DNA of 64,000 nt from Saturnia japonica (lineage: Eukaryota; Arthropoda; Insecta; Lepidoptera; Saturniidae): positions 21,390,001 through 21,454,000 of the forward strand of contig CM065309.1 in assembly GCA_033032175.1 (NCBI GenBank). Direction: 5' to 3'. Position 1 is the first letter of the stretch. The number at the start of each line of letters is the position of its first letter. Under the pieces are notes generated by a model. The model ran no database searches, had not been told where the DNA came from, and saw only the letters and a list, made by a program, of their open reading frames with translations. Made by a program: the position numbers and the translations under genes. This document shows, in pieces, positions 1-12,283 of the stretch.

Positions 1-354
1 TTTTAGAATCCTCGAATTTATGGACACAATTCACACAAAAAAAATCACTCACAATATGATCACAGCTTTCATGAACATTTTGTAGAACGGCTTTTTCCTC
101 AAAAGCCGTGGTAAACTTGTAGGTCACAGGAGTGTGACGTGACGTCAACGAAGCGTCGGGTGCCTGGCGACTCAGAGAATCGTATTGCAGGTTACCGCGA
201 AGTCCTTTTTGCGCTAGTTAGTGTAGAAAAACCTTTCCGATCACTAAATACACATACACATGGTTCCTTCCTTCCTCCCAGGAGAAAGGGAACATGCTTA
301 TGAGTATATATTAGTTAGCTCTAATCGTAGGAGTAGGGATTCAGTAAAACTTTC

Positions 355-411
355 GCGGCTGAGTGACTTTTGCGCTCACCCCCAAGTTCGGTGAAGTTGT
401 AAAAGCCGCAG
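355..411 (+). repeat. Interspersed repeat F1 fragment
   Basis: A GC-rich stretch running from GGCTGAGTGAC to GTTGTAAAAGCCGCA recurs at 27301-27359 and 29211-29267 in the same orientation. A weaker partial match (GCTGTAAAAGCC) lies near 47510. It is a dispersed repeat of unknown type. Confidence 0.55.
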
Positions 412-959
412 CTATAAAGGAGTGTATTTATGATAATTTGAACTCTAATGAGTAGTAGCTGGTTGAATTTTCACAGAATATTAGACAGGTACAATAACGA
501 ATGAAAATAGTAATAAGAAAAAAAAATGTTTTCTTTATCGGAACATTTATTCCCAGGGTACAACTCTGACTTAGCTGATATTTTTGTTATTCTCTGTTAG
601 TGAATTTATATCGAATATGAAACACGTCATCATAAATATTGACATATTGTATGATTTATGTATCCCGCTCGGTAGTGTATTTTATTAAATTCTATACGTA
701 CAAATTTACCACGGTAATTCGGACTTATCGAAAGGTTACGGTGATGTAAAACCTCGCATAAAATGTGGATTTACCAATTTGGCTGGTCTTATATGCTTGT
801 TCTGTCTACATTTCAGGTGTAATAATGCCTTTTAAAAATCCAATATAACAATTGAACCAATGTAAAAGAATGTATTTTTATCAACTCAGTGTTATAACAA
901 TAAAAAATATTGTGTGTGCAGTTCACACGTGGTGGAAGTGAACAGAAAAAATAAAAATA

Positions 960-1160
960 ATCACACAAACTATATACGTGAACAATACACCACGCTGGTT
1001 GTGACGGCTTTTCCCAAGGCTTCGAAATACGCAGGCGCACACACACCTTACTCTGTATAATGTAATCTATCTCATTCTCTCGCAAGTTAAATGCGATAGA
1101 TAAATGTGTTTGTCTCTTTTTGTTGTCGCTTTTTCGCTTCATTGAGATTCAAACCACAAT
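960..1160 (+). repeat. Interspersed repeat F2, copy 1
   Basis: About 200 bp shared with 10305-10565 in the same orientation. Both contain ACGTGAACAATACACCACGC, then CCCAAGGCTTCG, a CGCAGGCGCACACA block, a CTCTGTATAAT block and TCGCTTTTTC near the end. Copy 2 has extra sequence in the middle. There is no coding content and the class is unknown. Confidence 0.6.
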
Positions 1161-1375
1161 TGTACTAGAGAAGTTCTCACTTCAAAAAACGGTAAAATAA
1201 GATTTTATTTCATTTTGTTTATAAACAAAAATGATAGGAGATTAATTAGTTTTTCACGGAAACATACCTACTTAATATTTATACTCTTTTAACCGACTTA
1301 AACAAAACTCGGGAGGTTACTAAAATCGAATGTATTTTGTTAAATGGATTTTCAGCCATAACGTCATTGCTTATG

Positions 1376-1455
1376 AAGCGATTTGGATGATTCTTTTTCG
1401 TTGGATAGGTGATACCTCAAGGGTAGTCCCATTTTAAGTTGATTGGCATTGGAAC
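1376..1455 (+). repeat. Interspersed repeat F3, copy 1
   Basis: The segment with TTGGATGATTC, TTTTCGTTGGA and GATACCTCAAGG recurs at 60440-60545 in the same orientation. It is a short dispersed repeat of unknown class. Confidence 0.5.
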
Positions 1456-3274
1456 TTGTATTGCAAACGCTTGCGAGAGCTTATCAATTAATCTATCCTA
1501 TGTGTGTAAGTTTGATGGAATTTTAGTTTTTTTTTTATTGTTGACAAATTTACTTACAATCTGTCTAGAGAGTTTAAGTAAATCATCCACCACTTTATGC
1601 CACAATAGAACCACAAGGAATAAAACACTTGCTTTGGTGAAATGTATTTGTGTTGTTAAACGAACGAAAATATTAAAAATTGAAGTCTACATTTTAGAAG
1701 ATTTTATACGTAGGTATATTTGTTAGGTCTAAGTCGGCAAGCCTGCGCGTTTTGCCTGTTTTTTTTTTTATAGGTAAAAATAGATGTAAAGTTGGCACTG
1801 CCTCTGTAATTTTGTACATATCCGCATCTTTTAATGTATTTTTGTTAATTATTTTTCTACAAACCCTTATTTTGTGATTGCAGAATGTTTTTTTTGTGCT
1901 AGTTGATATATTTTTATAGTTAGATACATTACTTGTTTAATATTTTATTATATATTTCTATTGATATGTTTTTCTGAAATAAACATTGAATCTTAAATTC
2001 AAAATAAGTCTCTCTTGGGAAAACCAAGGTTTTTTTTGTTTTGTAAGCTGTTCGCCATATATACATTTCATAGTTACCTGAATTATATATTGATAATAAT
2101 ATCGGGTATCTTAAATAAGACAAAATAATAAAAAGCAATAATTTATCGTCGCAGATATGTAACGTAACGTACTAAATATGTAACTTGTAAAAATAAGTAA
2201 CCCTCTAAAAGTTATATATCTTGGTAAATGGGACCAAAATATCAAATGAGTACACGGCTACAAACATAGGCGAAGTTAGGTTATATTACACGGCAAGAAA
2301 TATTTGCCAATAATTATAACCGTAGAGGTATATTTAAAATAGACCTCATTAGTGATTCTTATCACAACACAGTGCCATATGAATATTGTTTCACTACATA
2401 ATAACCACTAGATTGCCGACCGTGGCTTCGCTCTCATAGATTATAAGATTTGTAGAGCTTTTTAGATTTCATTAAAGTGCTGTTATTCAATGAAACTAAA
2501 TGCTTTTCGTTAATAAGCGCATCAGTTTATAATGGCTGGACCGATTTGGATATTTAAAAAAAAAAAACATTATTAACATTTTGAGTTCTTTTTTATAGTG
2601 GTTTTTTTATAAACTCTAGACCCCGAAGTCACGATTTGAACGATATATGTATATATACGTAGTTCTTATATTGTTTTGTTCTAGTAGAATTTTAAGTTAA
2701 AAAAAATTGGGATAGATGAAGCTGTTGTCGAGTTACTGATTATTGAAAAGAACAGAACAACATGTGTTGGGCCGGCTAGTTCATAATAAATCAACAATTT
2801 ATTTAGAGATCTAAACCGTAAATATTATTTCTTATCGAAACATTGCCACTCCTTTTCACGCACTCATCGGCTTTATTTCGATAAACTCCTTCCTAAACAA
2901 TACTTACGATATAACGTCAACACCCTCCCTAAATTTCTATCCTTAGTACATCGCGTTGTACGATGATGTGCAAGTCAGGCGTGTAACATTTGCACAAATG
3001 TTTTATACGTAAAATTGATGGATAATGTACGACTGTCTAGTCATGAGTGATATATCTAACTTTTGCAAAATATAAAGTAGCCAGTTCGTACCCTGGAGTG
3101 TTATTGCCGTGAACTTTACCTGTTATTATTACTTAGGAATAACATAAACCTTGTGTAGTGTCACATAAAACGGAGTAGCTGTCTGACTCTCACGTAGTGC
3201 TGTTATAATACTAAACGTACCTCGTAAAGCCATTATAATGAGTAGGTAAAATATTAGTATTTATGTAGACTACC

Positions 3275-3660
3275 GATCGCTCTGAGCTAGAAATTCGACC
3301 AGCGACTTTTTGATCATAGACTATTTTCTGTTTGACATTTCCAGTATTCATAAACAATGAGTACTATTAACATCACTTGCTGTCACTTTTCGCTGAGTGA
3401 CATTGTCAATATTTTGGGGGGTCTAAGTTCAATGGCATTGCTCAGGTTAGGATTCGCAGTATTAATTTGTTTTATTTAATATATTAGTAACAGGCCTATG
3501 TTTAGCAGTGGACGTCCTGCGGTTGAAATGATGATGATGATGATGATTAGTAACAGATATTATAGATAAGTTTTAGCTTTCTGCACTCCTCTATATAAAC
3601 TTTAACCATGCCACGCAATACCTTTAAAAAGGTACCGAAAGCTTTTGCTTCAAATACTTG
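3275..3660 (+). repeat. Interspersed repeat F4, copy 1
   Basis: One of five copies of a family marked by GAAATTCGACCAGCGACTTT, then ATAGACTATTTTCTGTTTGA, a TGTCACTTTTC block, GACATTGTCAATATTTTG and TTAGGATTCGCAGTATTAAT. A downstream part (TTTAACCATGCCACGCAATAC) is shared with the copies at 15035-15365 (+), 9475-9745 (-) and 30555-30860 (-). The shorter copy at 62845-63040 has only the first part. This copy is split by a small LINE-tail insertion at 3493-3545. It has no coding capacity, so it is probably a nonautonomous element. Confidence 0.7.
3493..3545 (+). mobile_element. RTE-type LINE 3' tail with target duplication
   Basis: A 53-bp insert starts GGCCTATG, contains AGCAGTGGACGTCCTG and ends in ATG trinucleotide repeats. 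It is flanked by perfect direct repeats ATTAGTAACA at 3483-3492 and 3546-3555, which read as a 10-bp target site duplication. The sequence resembles the 3' end of lepidopteran RTE-clade LINEs, from memory. It is best read as an extremely 5'-truncated retrotransposition event nested in repeat F4. Confidence 0.65.
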
Positions 3661-3665
3661 TCTTG

Positions 3666-4559
3666 TCGAAGCAACTGAAACATATTAATAAAACAATAAA
3701 GAAACAATTAAAACGAAATAAGGTAAATGAAAAAAAAAAAAATCCTTCTCTGTGTCTTCATACATGAGTTTTGCAGGGTCAATACTGTCAACATGAATGG
3801 TGACCAACAGTAAGATAGTTCGGACATTTGGTTCTTTTTTGGTTTGTCGCGTTTCGGAATCTACCAGTGTATTTCCGGCGCCCACGAAAGGCTTGAAGGC
3901 CTGACAGCGACGTACGTGGATGGATTTGCCGATCTCTCGTAAGTTGTATTTATTGTTTTTCTTACAATGATAATACAACATGGCCTACAGCGTTGACATT
4001 GGTTAGACTCACGAGTTGGGCTAGTTGTACAAATAAAAATAAAATAGTTCGTAATATGTAAAATACATTTTTCAAACAAACGAATTATTAGATTAATTTT
4101 ATGCAACCGATTCATTAATTATCCTCACCGACATAGAGCCATCTCTTTCCTGCATTACGCGAAAGTGTCAAGTGTCTAATTTTAATAGTATTTCTTTACA
4201 TACGTTTCTATTGATAAATTGTTAGAGTCCGTTACTCCGGCGAATGCTATAATACGCGCTACAGCTGTTTATGCACAGGTTGTTTCAAAAGGTTGATGTA
4301 CAAAATTGTAGATAATTGAATAAATAATAATATTAAATAAAGTAAAAATATATGAAATTTTGTATAACTAGATACGTGTGTTATTTTAATGTTACAATTG
4401 TATAAGTGAAATAAAAATGTAACTATATATTTTTTGAAGTTAAACTTCAACAAATTATAACAGTGATTTATTATGATGCGCGTGGATTCTGTAACAAAAA
4501 GTCTACACTATGACACTGCTTACTAATCTTTTGTTCTATTGTATTGAAGACAGTTTTTT
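3666..4559. other. AT-rich region, no gene seen
   Basis: A GC-richer stretch at about 3840-3935 gives overlapping minus-strand frames of up to 98 codons. The frames conflict and match nothing I recognise. The rest is AT-rich with no visible feature. Confidence 0.5.
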
Positions 4560-4805
4560 TTATACTACGAAGGTGACAAACAAGCATACGGCCAGCCTGA
4601 TGTTAAGCGGCTATCATAGGTTATGGACGCTTGAAATACCATAGGTATCACTAGCGAGTAGCAGACCTTGAACACCCCTACACCAAGGAGCTCTGGATAC
4701 GCTACACACCGTAGAAACAACAAGAATATTTAGCCGCAATCTTCTATAGGGTTTGCCCCAAGTAGAGAGAAATCTCCAAATAAATTTCTATATGCCCTAC
4801 CTTAT
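4560..4805 (+). repeat. Interspersed repeat F5, copy 1
   Basis: The copy carries a GTGACAAACAAGCATACGGC head, then CCTGATGTTAAGCGGCTA, TATGGACGCTTG, AAGGAGCTCTGGA, CGCAATCTTCT and an AGTAGAGA tail. Other copies lie at 18600-18885 (+), 13465-13640 (-) and 39185-39455 (-). This is a common lepidopteran dispersed repeat as far as I remember; I cannot assign its class. Confidence 0.7.
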
Positions 4806-6094
4806 CTACATGTTATGAATTATATACCATATGTATAAGATAGAGTATTGGGAACAATCATCTCTCTCCCCTGAACTGTGGTTCTAGAACAACACATAAC
4901 GGAATTCAATTTAGTTATAACATATTGAATTACGTAACTTGAGAGTTACTTTAAACTTAAACAATACGTTTTTTGTAACGCACAACAGATATTGAATTAT
5001 GAATACTTAAATACAAATATATAATGTATTAAGTAACATGGTATAATAATAATGTTAGTTGTCTCATTCTATCACGTGGACAAAGGAGACGTGTTAAAAA
5101 GAAACGGAATGCTCCGCTCCGATACTTGTGTATATATGAGGTTTTTGTCGTTATTTGCTATTCTTGTACTTACATTCATTTCGATGGTTATACGGAACAA
5201 AGCAGACGTGACACATATCTTTAATGTTTGCGAACTAAAATGAAAGTTTGCGGTCGGGTTACCACGTACGTAACATTATGTAGTAAGTCCTAATATATTA
5301 TATGTAGCATCTCGAAAATCCCTCGCGGTTATGACAATATAAAAGAGTTCGTGTTTTGTAAGAGAAAGATGAAAGGATATATTTTTCTGCTCGTGCGTTG
5401 TGGACTGTAAAATCTGACACAGCGACACGCTTCGACGCGTCTCGCTTTCCGATCATTCTGTGTACATCCAGATATCGGAAGCGATGAGTAGCAGTCAAAG
5501 TATGAATTTAGTTTATTTGAAAAAATATTTTGACTGTTTTCCGATGAATTTTTGAAACTATTTATATAAGTCGGTATATTTACCATATACGAGTAAAAAT
5601 CAACGCAGGTTGAATAACCCATTCGGTGTCCAGCTATCAAAATATGACCATAATAGAAAAACTTTCCTTTTTTTATGAACTTTCTGATGGTTTTCTTTTA
5701 TAATTTTGCAAGGTTATAGGGTTACGTGAAGTCCACGGACGCTATCTAATGACTGAAATTTTTATTAACAATTTACTGATTAACCCCTAAAGAAAGACAT
5801 ATAAAAAATTGTTTATGACAAATTTTCAATCGTATCATATACTATGGTAATCTACTTTGAATGACGCTACTATGAAGGGAATCGTTCTATGAACAATAGG
5901 CACAGTTTATCTACGTAATGAAAAAATGTGTGTACTTTTGTACGCACGTAAGAACTTAATACAAGACTTCTTTGACGAATTAAAATTAAAATAATCTATA
6001 CATAAAAATAAAATTGAAGTGTCTGTTTGTAATGTCAAAATAACAGCTTCTCACTAAATGCATAATAACAAAGTATATACGGTACTTATAACAA

Positions 6095-6260
6095 AACACC
6101 ACTTTTTAAAATTTGTGTCTTCTGTCTGTTTGTTCCGGGTAGTCTCCGAAACGGTTGGACCGATTTTGACAGGACTTTCACTGGCAGATAGCTGATGTTA
6201 TGAGGAGTAACTTGGGGTACTTTATTTTTTTTAAAAGAGTTAGGGTTCCACGCAAATAAA
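6095..6260 (+). repeat. Interspersed repeat F6, copy 1
   Basis: The segment includes AGTCTCCGAAACGGTTGGAC, CGATTTTGACAGGACTTTCA and CTGGCAGATAGCTGATGTTA. The reverse complement of the same segment lies at 44190-44315. The motif of Cs and Ts with 'accgattttga' is widespread in lepidopteran nonautonomous elements. Confidence 0.6.
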
Positions 6261-7429
6261 AAATACTGGTCATGTATCAATACGGGCGCTTAGATAGGTT
6301 GCGCTCAGTAAACCATAAAAGATAATCAAATAAATGTACTACATAATTGAAGACATTAAACATACCTACAAAAAAGTCAGTGAGAGTTTATGTCTATCTC
6401 CTAAGAATCACCCACAATAATACTTTTTAAGTAACCGGGAGCGTGGGTAGTACGATTCGCGTATTTGCTCGATCGACACGATTCTGTATTCCACCCGAAC
6501 GAAGCCGCGGACACAGCCAGTGTTTATTTATAAATTTTAAATAATTTTGATAAAATAAAAAAAATAAAAATCCAGTAAATTAAATTCACATTATTATCAA
6601 ACTTCATCATACCTCATTTTTGTCACATGATTCTCGCTGAGCCTTCAACTTTACCCTCTACTAAAACCGCCAAAAGATATATCTTTAAAAATCCAATACT
6701 AATATGTTAGTAATAATAATAATAGAAGCAAAAATATACACAATTGCGTCTACGAAACTCAAAGTTAACAGAGAAGATGAAAAAGGAGATAATAAGATAA
6801 AATTACGGTCTATCTTTGAAGACAGATTACAAAATAACTTTTATTAAAGGTTATAGTTGAAAATCTAGATATTATTTAACCGGTTTATTGAATTTCGCCT
6901 GGCTTACAGAATAAGAAATCATATTATATTTCAATATATTCTGAGAGATCGAAATTCGTTTGGGATTTTGCAAAAAAAGTCCAATCTAGGTAAATTTTAA
7001 TGTTTATTAAACATCGATTTAACTATTGATTTATTGATAGTTAGGGATTAAAGAATGGACAATTTATTTACAAAGAAAAGTAAGTAATATGTTGTTAAAT
7101 TTTGTGATTGCATAAAAGTCAAGCCTGGCCATTTTTATGTCGTGAAATTACCAAACTACGCAAACTGCGGAAAATCAAATGAGCTTTTATCAGTCTATTA
7201 ATCAATAGTTTTTATTTTACAAAACAACCGATAATATATGTTTTGCAAACATTATATAACTACAAAATGTCATCCGATTCCTCACTTCGTTTGCGTGGTC
7301 TTCATTCATCTTTATAATTGTACATTACACATTATAACGCCCGCCCCCCTAGTTTATAATTCCCCATTAGATATGTTAAACAATGGAGTTTTTGGCGGAT
7401 TATTGGTTTTTGGAGTAACATGATGAGGT

Positions 7430-7605
7430 TTTTTATTTTTAATTCATTAACTTAGGTTTTATGTCCCTATATTATGTAATATTGTTATAGTTTGGTTGTT
7501 GTGCATATTCGAAGTGAATTATAAATATAAAGTGGAATCATACATTTTGAGATGTAACAAAAACTCCGTAAATAACCATCTTGTCAGAAATCACCACTTC
7601 GTATA
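7430..7605 (+). repeat. Interspersed repeat F7, copy 1
   Basis: The copy shares TATTATGTAATATTGTT, a TAGTTTGGTTGTTG block, AGTGAATTATAAAT, CATTTTGAG and a CCATCTTGT end with copies near 13715, 18470, 58020, 58430 and 59300. All are in the same orientation. The class is unknown. Confidence 0.55.
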
Positions 7606-8534
7606 ATGGAAAATTATACAACTTGATACAGGCAAATGCTTTTTGCGACGCCAAAACATGAAAAAGAAGAAGTAAAACAATGACTTATCTGTCGATTTGG
7701 CGAGGTGGTTAAATTCGTCACTTCTTTGGAAGAGACCTTTACCCAACGAACTTTACAGGCTAGTATTTAAGATTTCGCAAAAGTTACGATTCAGCAGCTT
7801 GAACATTTATGAAGTACTAAAAGCGTTGATGTTGTCTTATGACAGCGCTTTAAAGCAATGTTCGTAGTAAAAGTTAAAATTAATTCTTGCATATGCGTGT
7901 TCAGCTGTTGTACTCTTGAATAGCTTATTTTAAAGCTTATAAAGTTGACAGACATAAAGTTAAAGTGTATTTTGAAACATAAGTTGAAATGGGAATTATG
8001 TATATTATTTCTCAAAGATTTTCTTTTCCAGACAACCCCATATCACCGTTAATTGCTCATAAAAATTAATGATCCAAACATAATCTTAAAGTTTATTTAC
8101 GCTACGCACGAAAAAGAGAATTAGTTAAACATTAATGTTGTAGTTAAATAAATTCTTAATAGTCCTATAGAATTAAAGGTGTTTCAAAACATAGTATTCC
8201 TAATGAAAATATATTCAAATATTAACAAATATACTTACGAGGCGGCAACTATGAACCTGTTAGTTTGTTAGATTGTACGAAGTATTCGCACGGGGGAATT
8301 GTGATCTGAACAAAACCATACGCCAGGTAGAAATAGCGCTTCGTGTTGTTTCTCTTCAATGTCTCTTTCGGCCACGCGGTAGAACGAGACAGGTGATATT
8401 TGATGTCAATTAAAATTATTTGCGTAACTTTTTTCACAGTTGTGTTATCACAATCGAATCTGATGTATATAATTCAGTTGAGTGGATCCAATGGATTTCT
8501 CATTTGACACTTTATTATTTTATCGTTACAGGTT

Positions 8535-8815
8535 TAACGTTATGGCCACAATCTCATCTAATCTTAAGTGACGATGTAGCACAATATGGTAGCAAGCTAA
8601 GCCTCGTGATGAAACCATAGAATGGTGGTAGGACTTTTTAATAATGCCCGCCTGGCTAGCTACCACCCTCAAGTTGGAAATCTCTCGCCAGACATCAATA
8701 GGTGTGTTCCGGGAGCTGTACTTGAGAGCCAGTCTTCCACTAGGTTCAGAGCGCTATCGTCTTGGGCCACATCGTCACTTAAGGTCAGGTGAGATTTGTG
8801 GCCAATAGGCTAAAC
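8535..8815 (+). mobile_element. SINE-like element with palindromic ends
   Basis: The body GTGATGAAACCATAGAATGG and the downstream GAGCTGTACTTGAGAGCCAG are shared with the tRNA-derived SINE at 44795-45020. Here the body is bounded by an imperfect inverted repeat: about 38 bp starting GGCCACAATCTCATC near 8543 pairs with the complement of the segment ending GGTGAGATTTGTGGCC near 8804. The two arms could fold back into one long hairpin. It may be a SINE with an inverted 3' end or a foldback derivative. Confidence 0.6.
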
Positions 8816-9474
8816 CTATAAAGGTTAGCAAAACAAATTAAAACTTAATTAAAGTAAATCCTCATGAGATAAATAGATACAAAACGATTGTAAATTATTT
8901 CGATTCTGGCAACACAACATAAAAATAGCACCGTAATCATAAATAGGTGCCTAATGACCGTTAGCTATCTTTTTTCTACGATATAATAAATTCCCATATT
9001 TTAAAATAAACGAACATTACCAAAATTATAGTAAATTACAAGGTTGTTTCAGAGTAAATATAAATTCTTGTTCTTTTGTGGGCTAAAAATGGGCATTCAC
9101 CTTTATTAGCGTTCTTTTTAGAATCAATTTCGGAAAAAAACACAATATTTCTGTAAATATAAATAACCATATGTGGGAAATGGAACGTAAGACGGAATGA
9201 AAGGAGTGGATGAATGAGAGGGACGGATAAATAAAATCTAAGATGGCGCACAAGACGATCAGAGCGTAGGACGTTTAAGTTGTTGTTTTTAAAGTAATAA
9301 ATATTTTATTTGATCTCTGAGTACAACCCCACAGATATATTTTTACTAGATTTATAAAACTTCCAAACTAATTACCTATGTTATCAGAGTATCCCTTCAT
9401 GGCTATGAATTTTTGTTATGGTTTTGTAAGAAACGAATTAGGATATATATAAATCACAAATATAATAATACGTG
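8816..9474. other. AT-rich region, no feature seen
   Basis: Short AT-rich sequence without a supported gene or clear repeat. A minus-strand frame of 71 codons at 9036-9251 has no recognisable content. Confidence 0.5.
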
Positions 9475-9745
9475 AAGAAAAAGCTTCTAACCCTTTTTAA
9501 GCGTATTGCGTGCACGGAAGGCTGAGAGATTTGTCATGGTTAAAGTGTATATGGAGAAGCAGTGCAGAAAGTTAAAATTTATCTGTAATATCTGTTACTA
9601 ATATATTAAATAAAATAAATTAATACTGCGAATCCTAAACCGGCCAGTGCCATTGAACTTAGACCCCACCGAAATATTGACATTGTCACTCAACGAAAAG
9701 TCGCTGGTCGAATTTCGACCTTAGGGCGATCGCTAGTTATAAATC
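9475..9745 (-). repeat. Interspersed repeat F4, copy 2
   Basis: Minus-strand copy of the family at 3275. The order CCTTTTTAAGCGTATTGCGT, ATGGTTAAAG, TAATATCTGTTACTAATATA, TCGCTGGTCGAATTTCGACC is the reverse complement of copy 1. About 80 bp of the inner part is missing just before TCGCTGGTC compared with the copy at 30555-30860, so this copy is internally deleted. Confidence 0.7.
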
Positions 9746-10304
9746 AAATATACTTTATTCAATATAGGCACCAGGAAGGCGCCTATGAATGCTTAAATAA
9801 TTCGATCGGGCTTATCAATATTTATTTTTGGTATCTGATTTGGATGTAATTTGTTACAAACATATTAACAGCACACAGAATACTTTTATCATGGTAAAAA
9901 TTTTTTTTTGTTCGTGCGAGCGGAGCTGCGGGCACAATTAGTATATTTCGTTTCACATTGGTTGAGTTCAAAAAGGTTCCTATTTAATCTATTACATTCC
10001 GTTTATATGAAACGTGCTCCACTCGTATAATATTGTTCAGTTTGTCATAGTTCCTCAGAACCTATTAATAATCGTGACAACCCTGTCCGCGATAGAAATA
10101 TCATAATCCTAGACACTTACAACGAAATTGCTTGTTTTGAAATATTATTTTAATTTTATGTGTGTAAAGGAGATATAATTATGTCAATCCGCAAATGATA
10201 GCCTATAAGAATTGTGTCAATAAGATTTTTAGAAATAGTAAAAATACTTTTAGTAATTAAAACTTGTGTAGCTCAGGTCAGCCAACCTTCAGAAAACATA
10301 AAAA

Positions 10305-10565
10305 TCACATGAACGATACACGTGAACAATACACCACGCTGGCTATGGCGCATTTTCCCAAGGCTTCGCAATACGCAGGCGCACACATACGGACTTACAC
10401 ATACATACAAAGATGAGACTGAGATAACTGGAAACTCTGTATAATATATTCTATCATTTCTTTCTCATTCTTTCGCATGGTAAAATCGTGTAGATGTATG
10501 TGTTATTTCTTTTTAGTGTCGCTTTTTCCTTTCATCACGTTTCAAATCACAATGGTGATAATAAG
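10305..10565 (+). repeat. Interspersed repeat F2, copy 2
   Basis: Second copy of the repeat at 960-1160, with the same order of shared blocks. An additional stretch of about 45 bp (GGACTTACACATACATACAA and following) lies between the CGCAGGCGCACACA and CTCTGTATAAT blocks. Confidence 0.6.
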
Positions 10566-11523
10566 TTTTCACTTTAATAAATATTTTAATAATCGACACC
10601 AGATTGGTCTAATCAGCTAGTTTAATATAAAACTATAAAAGCAGTCGAATTTCCTCATATTGAACTTTATCCCCGCGTGTGATCACTGCTGAACGAGGTG
10701 AATTTTTTATACTCAAAATGTATTTCTCCCCATTATCTTTAGGTAAAATATCTAAAAGTACTCGAACTAACACTATGTCTTTGTTATTTATAAAATTCTC
10801 TGTGGCACTTGGAAAATATATTTCGTTTTTGATCAAAAACGTGTTCTCAAGGGAAACGTATCTTTACGTCTAGAGGGGTCATCATGACCCCGTTCCAAAC
10901 ACTTTACGAACCAGTCGAACATTTTTCTAACTTTTAATCAAATACAAAAATGTTCCTGTCAATCGAATGTAAACTTTATAACAATGGACTTGACAAAAAG
11001 ATACAATTAGGAGTATATAAATTATAATGGTCCAGAGATCTTAGTTTTAATTGTTGCAAAAAATTAGTATTTTTAGCCAATTGCGAAAAAGAAGGGTTAT
11101 GTATGTCTATTTCTTTGGCACGCTCTGTAGTCTTGAACGGCTTAATGGATTTTAGCATACGAGATGTCGTTAGATTCGTCTTTATTGTGGTAGAGATATA
11201 GGCTATATAATATTTAAGTACGAGGTTGCGCAATAAAATAAAATGCAAAAATAGAAAAAAAATTTAGTAAGTAAGTAACTATTTTGTTGCAGTTGGGTTC
11301 TTTTGTTTGCTTGTAAGTATATTGATTTTACAAGTAAAAACAGAAATATATCAAAATTTAAAACACAAAATCAAAATGCGAAAATATAAGTTAATGTTTG
11401 TCCCTGTTGTACAAATAAAATCAACCAACAGAAAATTGCAGTTAAGTTGTAAGTATAGTAAAGTAGTATGAATATAAAACATGAATATTCTGTGAATTTT
11501 AGCATTTCAGCGTAGACTAAAGT

Positions 11524-11557
11524 GGGGGGGGGGGGGGGGTTCGAAACCCCCAAACAC
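11524..11557 (+). repeat. G16 homopolymer with hairpin
   Basis: Sixteen consecutive G residues (11524-11539) are followed by TTCGAAACCCCC. The last five G plus TT can pair with AACCCCC across a CGA loop. The tract is extreme for such an AT-rich region, and its exact length should be treated as uncertain. Confidence 0.7.
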
Positions 11558-12283
11558 ATCCTTACATATATGCATGATATAAACATTTTGTCAAGTATTT
11601 TCACTATATTAGTACGTCTCGTCCGTTTAGCTGAGCTGGAAAACCTCACAGCAATTTTATTCAATGGCATTCTTTTACTTCGAACTAGTTGTGCCCGTAG
11701 CTCCGTAAGTTTTAACTGCAGAATTGTAGTTATTTTTTTTTTTAAATAAGGACCACTGGACCAAGGCCCGAAACTAAAAAGTATTTACCCAAAATCTATC
11801 CTTTAGTTTTACGTGATGAGCGCACAAAGCAGACTTCTATTATTTTGTTTAGATTAGCTTTAGACTATTGTTATATTATTTATCTGGAAGATAATCTTAT
11901 TTAATATCTACTTTATATTATTCATCATAAGTTCATTTGATTTACCTTATTATTGTTTTGGTGTACCTATTCTTTTATTTCCAGGATACCAATTAATGAT
12001 GGGTTTATGTATTGATGCGTTTAGATAATTTATAACTTGATAATTTTGGTTTAACAACAGCTTTGTTAATATTTTAGGTTCGTATTGTTTACATTGCAAT
12101 ATTATGACAATCTCTGTCATTGATAATTCTTTGATAGTAATAGAGCATGCGCAGTTAGGAGTTTCTCAGGTATAGACAAATATTCTATCCAGGTTCTAGT
12201 TTAGCAAAATAATTGAAATTTTAAAATAAGAAAAGTCTAGGAAGATGAAATTTTGAATTCAAACGAAAAGAGAAAATTAGAAC

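Larger units (their letters stand above)
1..3270. other. AT-rich region, no gene seen
   Basis: No convincing gene is visible; reading frames are short and of low complexity. A GC-richer patch at about 115-235 contains the palindrome TGACGTCA (140-147), which matches a CRE/ATF site but could be chance. Three short interspersed repeats inside the region are listed separately. About 2400-2790 has scraps resembling Helitron-like ends. The remainder is AT-rich sequence in which I see nothing. Confidence 0.6.
4806..8530. other. AT-rich region with repeat scraps
   Basis: No gene is supported. Frames of 60-103 codons occur on both strands but overlap each other and lack domain signals. The minus-strand frame at 8249-8437 looks slightly more protein-like than the rest, yet I cannot identify it. 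A degraded Helitron-like end (GAAGCCGCGGACACAGCCAGT) is near 6500. Two repeats are listed separately. Confidence 0.5.
9746..12280. other. AT-rich region with repeats and a G tract
   Basis: A degraded Helitron-like end (GAGCGGAGCTGCGGGCACAA) is at about 9919-9940, and a similar end in reverse orientation is near 11688. Repeat F2 copy 2 and a long G tract are listed separately. Overlapping frames at 10633-10873 on both strands are short and not convincing. Confidence 0.5.

Noticed and set aside
140..147. CRE palindrome as a functional promoter element
   Set aside because: Eight bases alone, with no start site or exon to attach it to.
8249..8437. 62-codon minus-strand frame as a host exon
   Set aside because: Composition is slightly protein-like, but there are no splice signals or recognised motifs to support it.
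11522..11749. 75-codon frame starting with poly-Gly
   Set aside because: The start is produced by the G16 tract and the rest has no protein-like content.
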